A stretch of 11,515 nucleotides of DNA, taken from Spirochaetaceae bacterium (GTDB lineage Bacteria > Spirochaetota > Spirochaetia > Spirochaetales_E > Spirochaetaceae_B). Position numbers and translations under genes: made by a program. The notes under the pieces were generated by a model. The model worked only from the letters and a program-made list of their open reading frames with translations, was not told where the DNA came from and ran no database searches. Each line of letters opens with the position of its first letter. The first letter of the stretch is position 1. Positions 6,249 through 11,515 of this stretch are shown piece by piece. The DNA lies in the NCBI GenBank assembly GCA_003249275.1, contig QKJO01000240.1, forward strand, positions 1 to 11,515, in the 5' to 3' direction.

Positions 6249-7757
6249 CTATACTTTAATCTCCAGCTCCTTGAGAAGCCTGGATAAATAAGTTCTTTGT
6301 ATTCCCAGCTTTACAGCGGCCTCCGTCTGATTGTTATCACAGGAGCCCAGTATTCTTTTTATATAATTTTTTTTAAATAAATTCACCGCTTCTTTAAGAT
6401 TTTTACCCCTGTACCCCGTCATGCTCCGTTCTCTGTCTCTGGTCAGCAGGAGATCCTGTGTTTCAATCTGCGTTCCGTTTGAAACTATGACGGCACGTTC
6501 AATTACATTTTCAAGTTCGCGGACATTACCGGGCCAGCTGTGGGAAAGGAGCTGTTCCTGGGCTTCTGCCGAAATTCCGACAATATTCTTTCTGTTTCTT
6601 GCCGCATATTTACTCAGAAAGTACTCGCTCAATATCTCTATATCATCGACCCTTTCCCGAAGCGGAGGAATCAGAACGGGCAGGACATTGAGTCTGTAGT
6701 ACAAATCCTCCCGGAAACTCCCCTTCTCAACCATATTCTCAAGATTCCGGTTGGTCGCTGCAATAATCCTGACGTCAACAGAGATCGTCTCGGAAGATCC
6801 CAGGGGTTCAAACTGTCTGTTCTGAAGAACCCTGAGAAGTTTAGCCTGTACCCCCAGACTGATCTCTCCGATCTCGTCCAGAAATATGGTGCCGCCGTCT
6901 GCCAGAGCGAACCGGCCGATCCGTTCATTGGAGGCATCCGTGAAAGCACCCTTGACATGGCCGAACAACTCGCTCTCCAGAAGTTCTTCAGGAATAGCGG
7001 CGCAATTGAGCCTGACAAAGGTTTCACCGCTTCGGGGGCTTCGTAAATGAACCTGTTCGGCAAAAAGTTCCTTGCCGACTCCGCTTTCTCCCGTGATGAG
7101 CACCGGAGAATCGGATTGGGAAATCTTATCCGTAATATTTAAAAGCTGATCTATCTCACTGCTTCTGAAGATCATCTTGTGAAAACCGCTGTCCGACTCT
7201 ACCCTGTCCTGCAGTCGGAACAGCTCATCTTTGACTTTTTTGAATGATTGAGCATTCTGGTAGGCAAGAGACGCCTGATTTGTGAATATCTCAAGCCACT
7301 CCAGGTCTTCTTCGGTAAACTTGCTTCTGTTCTCTTTGTTGATGACTTCAATGACGCCGACGCACTGATCTTTCATCCGAAGAGGAACGGCCAGAATCGA
7401 AGTCGTCTTGTATCCGACATCCTTATCTATTTCAGAGAAAAAACGGGAATCATTCTCAACATCGTTTACGATAAGGGAAGTATTATTCTGGGCGACCCAG
7501 CCGGCAATCCCCTCACCCATCTTGACTGTAAACTTCCTGACTTCTTCACTTTTTGAACCCAGAGCGATCTCAAAATAAAGAAGATCCGTCTCCGAGTCCA
7601 GCAGCAGGAGAGAAGAAGACTCGCCTCCGGTGAGGCGAGTCGATGATTCAAGAATATGAGTCATAAGAGTACGGATATCCGTATAATTTGAATTTATGAG
7701 ATTATTAATCTCAATCAGAGTCTCCAGTCTCTTACTATCAACTTTGTCGGCGAACAT
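6249..7757 (-). CDS. GAF-domain sigma-54-dependent transcriptional activator (AAA+ and Fis-type HTH)
   Basis: This 502-residue bacterial enhancer-binding protein should hydrolyse ATP to open sigma-54 RNA polymerase promoters. A GAF sensor domain spans about 20-170 in place of a phospho-receiver. The AAA+ domain (about 195-425) has Walker A GESGVGKE (223-230), Walker B GGTIFLDEI (288-296), ATNRNL (334-339), the arginine-containing FREDLYYRL (348-356) and WPGNVRELENVIERA (408-422). The C-terminal Fis-type helix-turn-helix is NNQTEAAVKLGIQRTYLSRL (475-494). The loop that contacts sigma-54 reads GAFTDA (270-275), not the canonical GAFTGA. The layout resembles NifA/FhlA, responding to a small ligand in the GAF domain; the ligand is unknown. 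The ATG lies 12 bp after the rpsA stop, which is in the same frame, and no good ribosome site precedes it. Translation probably depends on ribosomes leaving rpsA. A strong hairpin falls in codons 39-46. Target genes cannot be told from the window. Confidence 0.95.
   Translation of the reverse strand: MFADKVDSKRLETLIEINNLINSNYTDIRTLMTHILESSTRLTGGESSSLLLLDSETDLLYFEIALGSKSEEVRKFTVKMGEGIAGWVAQNNTSLIVNDVENDSRFFSEIDKDVGYKTTSILAVPLRMKDQCVGVIEVINKENRSKFTEEDLEWLEIFTNQASLAYQNAQSFKKVKDELFRLQDRVESDSGFHKMIFRSSEIDQLLNITDKISQSDSPVLITGESGVGKELFAEQVHLRSPRSGETFVRLNCAAIPEELLESELFGHVKGAFTDASNERIGRFALADGGTIFLDEIGEISLGVQAKLLRVLQNRQFEPLGSSETISVDVRIIAATNRNLENMVEKGSFREDLYYRLNVLPVLIPPLRERVDDIEILSEYFLSKYAARNRKNIVGISAEAQEQLLSHSWPGNVRELENVIERAVIVSNGTQIETQDLLLTRDRERSMTGYRGKNLKEAVNLFKKNYIKRILGSCDNNQTEAAVKLGIQRTYLSRLLKELEIKV
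7618..7641 (-). promoter_or_regulatory. Perfect 10-bp intragenic hairpin in the GAF region of the sigma-54 activator
   Basis: GACTCGCCTC (7618-7627) and GAGGCGAGTC (7632-7641) are exact complements separated by four bases. This is a GC-rich stem in the mRNA about 115 bases after the start codon. On the minus strand it is followed by a pyrimidine-rich stretch (TTCTTCTCTCC) but not a true U-run. It may be an RNA structure that pauses polymerase or ribosomes or is a processing site. It may also be chance coding sequence for STRLTGGES. Confidence 0.5.
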
Positions 7758-7769
7758 AGGACTGAAAGA

Positions 7770-9467
7770 TCAGTTCTCTTTTCCCTTGAGCATATCGGCG
7801 AGGGTAAAGGTCGAATCATCGCCGTCATCCTCGTGAATATACTTGGAAATTTCTTTCTTCTGTTCACGGAGTTTCATTTCCTTGACAGAGAGTGAAAGTT
7901 TCTGTTTTCCGGGCTGAAGTTCTACAACGGAAGCCGAAATCTTGTCGCCCACGCTGTACTTGGCAAGAAGTTCATCCGGATCGGCATCCCTGTCGTCGCC
8001 CAGATTGTTCTTATGAACAAGACCTTCAATGTCTCCCTGAACTTTTACAAACAGTCCGAAATCGGTGATATTGGAGACTTCGCCTTCGATGACACTGCCC
8101 TTGGGATAGACTCTCATCAGCTCCGCCCAGGGATCTTCGGAAAGCTGTTTCACGCCGAGCCTGATGCGGTGGGACGTGGTGTCGACATTTGTAATTGTCA
8201 CTTCAATCTCTTCACCCTCTACAAGGACGGAGGAAGGATTCTTGATTTTTTTTGTCCAGGAGAGATCGTCCACATGCAGGAATCCGTCGATACCTTCTTC
8301 CAGTTCGATGAATGCGCCCGCATTGGTAACTTTCTTGATCACTCTCTTCAGTTTCATTCCGACGGGATATTTCTCTTCCATTTCATCCCAGGGATTGGGC
8401 ATGACCTGTTTCATTCCGAGAGAAATTCTTCCTTCGTGGATGTCATAACCGAGGATCATGGCTTCGACTTCATCGCCGATGCTGAGAACTTCCTTGGGAT
8501 TCTTGATTCTCTTGATCCATGACAGTTCGGATATATGAGCCAGACCCTCGATACCTTCTTCAATTTCAATGAAGGCGCCGAAGTCGGTGAGCTTTGTCAC
8601 TTTACCTTTGACGATGTCTTCCACCTGATACCTGTCTTCAAAACTTGACCAGGGATCTTCGGTAAAATGTTTCAGAGAAAGGTTGATTTTTTCACCTTCC
8701 GGTTCCAGACGGATAACCTTCAGTTTGATCTCCTGTCCCTTTTTGACGTAATCCTTGGGCTTGTTGACGTGTCCCCAGCTCATATCGTTGATATGGAGAA
8801 GACCGTCGAATCCGCCGAGATCGATAAAGGCGCCGAAGGAGGTAAAGCTCTTAACCACACCGGTAACTTCATCACCGATGCTGGTCTTCTCAAAAAATTC
8901 CTTTTTAGCGGCTGTGAGCTTTTCTTCCAGAAGTTCTCTTCTCGAAAGAACAATATTCACTTTCTTGTCGTTATAAAGACGCTCTATATAAAAATCGGCT
9001 TCAAGACCTACGTATTCTTCCGGTTCTTCGATTCTGTGAAGATCCATTTTGGAAATGGGGATAAAGGCTCTGACTTCAATTCCGAGATCTACTTCGAAAC
9101 CGCCCTTGATAGACTTAACGACCTTGCCCTGAATTGTTTTATGATCCTGAAAAGCATCTCTGATCTCTTTCCAGATGACTTTGGCGTCGGCTTTCTTCTT
9201 GGAAACGATGATCTCACCGTGTTTCCCTTCTCTTTTGACAAGAATGACTGACACAGTCTCGCCTACGGCAGGAGCTTCCTTGAACTCGGAAAGAGGAATT
9301 TTTCCTTCAGATTTATAGCCAATATCGATGAATACAAATTCACTGTCAACCTGAATGACATAACCATCTACCAGCTGTCCTTCCTCAAGCTGGTCCATAG
9401 CTTTCAGGTACTCTTCCTGAAGTTGTGTCTGGCTGTTATTCTCTGCTGCAGCATCCGTCTTTCCCAT
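7770..9467 (-). CDS. rpsA: 30S ribosomal protein S1
   Basis: S1 binds mRNA on the 30S subunit and helps start translation, especially on messages with weak ribosome sites. The 565-residue protein has six S1 (OB-fold) repeats at about 29-91, 109-177, 196-266, 283-353, 370-440 and 456-529. Repeats 3 to 6 carry the classic motif in forms such as SFGAFIDLGGFDGLLH and DFGAFIEIEEGIEGLAHISELSW. Six repeats and this length match the full-length Gram-negative type, not the shorter Firmicutes form. The tail is acidic, then ends TFTLADMLKGKEN. The ATG at 9467 is preceded by AGGAGA about 11 bases upstream, slightly long spacing. It lies 20 bp after cmk in a different frame, so the two are separate proteins here. 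An A8 run occurs in the fifth repeat (plus-strand T8, 8246-8253). Confidence 0.98.
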   Translation of the reverse strand: MGKTDAAAENNSQTQLQEEYLKAMDQLEEGQLVDGYVIQVDSEFVFIDIGYKSEGKIPLSEFKEAPAVGETVSVILVKREGKHGEIIVSKKKADAKVIWKEIRDAFQDHKTIQGKVVKSIKGGFEVDLGIEVRAFIPISKMDLHRIEEPEEYVGLEADFYIERLYNDKKVNIVLSRRELLEEKLTAAKKEFFEKTSIGDEVTGVVKSFTSFGAFIDLGGFDGLLHINDMSWGHVNKPKDYVKKGQEIKLKVIRLEPEGEKINLSLKHFTEDPWSSFEDRYQVEDIVKGKVTKLTDFGAFIEIEEGIEGLAHISELSWIKRIKNPKEVLSIGDEVEAMILGYDIHEGRISLGMKQVMPNPWDEMEEKYPVGMKLKRVIKKVTNAGAFIELEEGIDGFLHVDDLSWTKKIKNPSSVLVEGEEIEVTITNVDTTSHRIRLGVKQLSEDPWAELMRVYPKGSVIEGEVSNITDFGLFVKVQGDIEGLVHKNNLGDDRDADPDELLAKYSVGDKISASVVELQPGKQKLSLSVKEMKLREQKKEISKYIHEDDGDDSTFTLADMLKGKEN

Positions 9468-9487
9468 AACCGTTCCGTTCTCCTGAA

Positions 9488-10126
9488 TTATTTTAATTCT
9501 TTAATTTTATCTGTTACTCTCTCACATACTTGCTCTAACGTCAAGGCGGATGTATCTAAATAAAGAGCGTCCTCGGCAAGGATAAGACTGCCCTCTTTCT
9601 TGTTCCTGTCGATGACATCTCTTTTCCTGATTCCGTCCAGAATCGCCTCATAACTGAGGTCGCTGACCCCCTGATCCAGACGTCTTCTGGCCCTGACTTC
9701 CGGTGAGGCATCAAGAAAGACCTTTACTTCGGCATGGGGAAAGACGACAGTCGTCATATCCCGGCCCTCCGCCACCAGATCAATGGATTCGCCGATCTGT
9801 CTGAGCTTCCGGTTTACAACATGTCTTATGGGTACTATGGCGGAGACCTGGGCGACAATCTTATCGATGCTGTCGCTGTGCAGGAGGTCCTCCACATCCT
9901 CTCCATTCAGATGGAGCCTGGATGACCGGATTTCCATCTCTGCCGACTCCGCCGTCCCCAGGGCCGCTTTTTCATCTGAAAAGGAAATATTGTTCCTTAA
10001 AATAAGCAGGGCGACGGCTCTGTAGAAATTGCCCGAATTCAGATTGAAATATCCCAGCTTTGAAGCGATCCGGGAGGCGATTGAACTCTTGCCGACACCC
10101 GCTGGACCGTCGATGGCGACTATCAT
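9488..10126 (-). CDS. cmk: Cytidylate kinase
   Basis: Cmk phosphorylates CMP and dCMP with ATP in the cytoplasm, supplying the pyrimidine pool. The 212-residue protein begins with the P-loop IDGPAGVGKSS. It continues with the NMP-binding segment FNLNSGNFYRAVA, the conserved VAEGRDMTTVVFP (118-130) and the LID region ARRRLDQ with RKRDVIDRN (167-175). Length is slightly below the E. coli enzyme but typical for short Cmk. The start ATG shares its last two bases with the rluB stop (ATGA overlap, 10123-10126), and AGGAG lies 6 bases upstream within rluB, so translation is coupled. The order rluB-cmk-rpsA is a common bacterial arrangement. Confidence 0.97.
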   Translation of the reverse strand: MIVAIDGPAGVGKSSIASRIASKLGYFNLNSGNFYRAVALLILRNNISFSDEKAALGTAESAEMEIRSSRLHLNGEDVEDLLHSDSIDKIVAQVSAIVPIRHVVNRKLRQIGESIDLVAEGRDMTTVVFPHAEVKVFLDASPEVRARRRLDQGVSDLSYEAILDGIRKRDVIDRNKKEGSLILAEDALYLDTSALTLEQVCERVTDKIKELK

Positions 10127-10878
10127 GTCCGGCTCCTGGGAGAGGAATTCTTCTTTTCCAGTGCCTGCTTCTTGAGCTGATCGATTTCTTTGGCTGTGAG
10201 CTTCCGGAAATGGCCCGGGGCCAGTCCCGTCAGTTTAACATTTCCTATTCTGATTCTGTGAATGCTTTTCAGAGTTATATTTCTGGACAGGAATACCTTT
10301 CGGAGTTCCTTGTTCTTACCCTCTTCCAGAACAATACTGACAGTTCTTGATCCTTTGAAGGTGTAGTGTTTGAGCCTGAAGTATTCACCCTGAACGGAAA
10401 TCCCCTTTTTAAACTGTTCCATCAGTTCTTTGGGAATCTCTTTTTTTGTGGTAACGATATACTCTTTCTCCACGTGGGAAGATGGATGGGTCATTAGCTT
10501 TGAAAAATCACCGTCGTTTGTAAAAAAAATCAGGCCCGATGTCATATAGTCCAGCCGGCCGACATTGTACAGCCTTCTGTTCGATGCATCCGCAAGAAGA
10601 CTGATCGCCAGAGGGCGCCCTTCACGGTCTTCGTTGGAGCAAATAAATCCCGACGGTTTATGGAGCGCTATATAGACAAATTCTTTTTCAGGATGGACGG
10701 GACGGCCGTTATAGCAGACCTCATCATCCGCTCCTACCTTCACTCCGGGAGTCAGTACGGCTTTCCCGTTGACTGTAACCCGACCTTCACTTATATATTC
10801 TTCACACTTCCGGCGGCTGCCTACGCCGCAGCGGGCCAGGTATACCTGCAGTCTCAGCAGGTCTTCTTTATCATCCAT
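10123..10878 (-). CDS. rluB: Ribosomal large subunit pseudouridine synthase B-type (RsuA/RluB/RluE/RluF family)
   Basis: Enzymes of this family convert a specific uridine of rRNA to pseudouridine; RluB of E. coli acts on 23S rRNA U2605. The 251-residue protein has an N-terminal S4 RNA-binding domain (about 8-66, with LQVYLARCGVGSRRKCEEYI). The catalytic domain carries VGRLDYMTSGLIFFTNDG (106-123), with D110 as the expected catalytic aspartate, and the supporting motif EKEYIV (137-142). Assignment to RluB rather than RsuA rests on gene order between scpB and cmk, which is typical for rluB, so target specificity is inferred. The start overlaps scpB by 8 bp. The gene contains a T8 run in GLIFFT (plus-strand A8, 10522-10529). 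Confidence 0.92.
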   Translation of the reverse strand: MDDKEDLLRLQVYLARCGVGSRRKCEEYISEGRVTVNGKAVLTPGVKVGADDEVCYNGRPVHPEKEFVYIALHKPSGFICSNEDREGRPLAISLLADASNRRLYNVGRLDYMTSGLIFFTNDGDFSKLMTHPSSHVEKEYIVTTKKEIPKELMEQFKKGISVQGEYFRLKHYTFKGSRTVSIVLEEGKNKELRKVFLSRNITLKSIHRIRIGNVKLTGLAPGHFRKLTAKEIDQLKKQALEKKNSSPRSRT

Positions 10879-11410
10879 TCAATTCAAACCTTTTCTGTTC
10901 CACCTCATCCAGCTTGGGCAGATCAGCAATACTTTTTAACCTGAAAAGCTTCAGGAACTCTTTTGATGTTCCATACTGGATGGGTTTTCCGGGAACATCC
11001 TTTTTACCGACTTCCCGGATCAGGGATCGTTTCATCAGCAGACGGATCATACCGTCGGAACTGACTCCTCTGATATTTTCTATCTCCGCTTTGGTCAGCG
11101 GTTGAGAATAGGCGATTATGGATAAAGTTTCCATAGCGGCCCTGGACAATTTCTCTTCATTTTTTTTGCCGTAATACTCTTTCAGATTATCCCAGAGGGT
11201 TTCCTTGGCCGCCAGGATATAACCGCCCTGGACTTCATTCAGCTGAATGCCGTGTTCTTCGCCGGCATAATGGGTGCTCAGTTCTTCAAGCACTTCGGCG
11301 ATGACATCCCTGGACAGCCCGGTGACTTTGACAAGATGCTGAATTGTAACCGGTTCGCTTTCCAGGAAAAGGGCAGCTTCAATTATTGATCGTTCCTGAT
11401 TGAGGTTCAT
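10871..11410 (-). CDS. scpB: Segregation and condensation protein B
   Basis: ScpB is the winged-helix kleisin partner that joins ScpA and SMC in the bacterial condensin complex for chromosome compaction and segregation. The 179-residue protein starts with RSIIEAALFLESEPVTIQHL, the typical first winged helix. The second domain carries LSRAAMETLSIIAYSQPLTKAEIENIRGV, the family hallmark, and then GKPIQYGTSKEFLKLF. Length is normal. A purine-rich GGAAGAAGAGAG lies before the ATG. It overlaps the end of scpA by 32 bp and rluB by 8 bp, consistent with coupled translation of the ScpA/ScpB pair. Confidence 0.97.
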   Translation of the reverse strand: MNLNQERSIIEAALFLESEPVTIQHLVKVTGLSRDVIAEVLEELSTHYAGEEHGIQLNEVQGGYILAAKETLWDNLKEYYGKKNEEKLSRAAMETLSIIAYSQPLTKAEIENIRGVSSDGMIRLLMKRSLIREVGKKDVPGKPIQYGTSKEFLKLFRLKSIADLPKLDEVEQKRFELNG

Positions 11411-11515
11411 ATTTCGTACTCTCTTCTTCCGTATTTCTGGCTTTAATCATAATATCCCCGAAAAGCCGGTTCTGGATGACCATTATTAGTCTCATTTTGA
11501 GAGGTTCGGGAATTG
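11379..11515 (-). CDS. scpA: Segregation and condensation protein A, C-terminal end (partial)
   Basis: Only the last 45 or so codons are in the window. The frame enters from the right edge with IPEPLKMRLIMVIQNRLFGDIMIKAR, and ends with a polar tail at a TGA at 11381-11379. The pattern of a hydrophobic helix, then a Gln, then FGDIMIK matches the C-terminal winged helix of ScpA kleisins, which binds the SMC head. The position directly before and overlapping scpB supports this. No database comparison was possible and the fragment is short, so confidence is moderate. Confidence 0.75.
   Translation of the reverse strand, partial: IPEPLKMRLIMVIQNRLFGDIMIKARNTEEESTKYEPQSGTINN

Noticed and set aside
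8013..8522. Long open frame antisense to rpsA
   Set aside because: It mirrors the repetitive S1 codon pattern, has no ribosome site or recognisable protein features, and lies wholly within a certain gene.
9468..9487. Possible cmk-rpsA fusion, as I recall being annotated in some treponemes
   Set aside because: cmk ends in TAA, the two genes are in different frames, and rpsA has its own AGGAGA site, so they are separate here.
10522..10545. GGGCC followed by T8 on the minus strand within rluB, resembling a terminator
   Set aside because: No stable stem precedes the T-run and the bases encode the conserved GLIFFTNDG catalytic motif.

Overview
The window looks like a chromosomal stretch of a diderm bacterium, most probably a spirochaete (Spirochaetota). 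This is inferred, not proven, from the combination of a CHASE2-type class III adenylate cyclase, an scpA-scpB-rluB-cmk-rpsA block, a GAF/sigma-54 activator, a lipoprotein with a lipobox, and a radical SAM protein of the TIGR03960 type carrying a C-terminal TIGR03936 (DUF2344) domain. Base composition is moderate and fairly even. Coding density is very high, and I see no mobile element, RNA gene or CRISPR array.

Layout. Only the leftmost gene is on the plus strand: the 3' part of the radical SAM/DUF2344 protein (1-1208). Everything else is on the minus strand, transcribed from right to left. In that order: the end of scpA (11515-11379), scpB, rluB, cmk, rpsA, a GAF-AAA+-Fis sigma-54 activator, a membrane-anchored TPR protein, a CHASE2 adenylate cyclase, a lipoprotein, a three-helix membrane protein and mazG. 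mazG converges on the radical SAM gene and the two coding regions overlap by 31 bp. From scpA to the small membrane protein every junction is an overlap or a gap of 45 bp or less, so these genes can be one long transcription unit. The only gap with room for a promoter is the AT-rich 90 bp before mazG.

How the genes work together. The right half is housekeeping: chromosome condensation and segregation (ScpA/ScpB), 23S rRNA pseudouridylation (RluB), CMP phosphorylation (Cmk) and mRNA binding on the 30S subunit (S1). The middle adds a sigma-54 activator directly behind rpsA. Next comes an envelope group: a TPR protein of the YfgM-like kind, a CHASE2 cyclase, a lipoprotein of unknown function and a small membrane protein. 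The last three are tightly coupled and could form one envelope-sensing cAMP module. The left end holds MazG (NTP pyrophosphohydrolase) and the radical SAM protein.

Most likely new biology: the cyclase-lipoprotein-small membrane protein cassette, with a calcium-loop-like motif in the cyclase sensor domain. Secondary points are a perfect 10-bp hairpin inside the start of the sigma-54 activator gene, that activator's GAFTDA variant of the GAFTGA loop, and operator-like repeats ahead of mazG. Several starts are non-ATG or differ from the longest open frame: TTG for the lipoprotein and the TPR protein, and an internal ATG for the cyclase.
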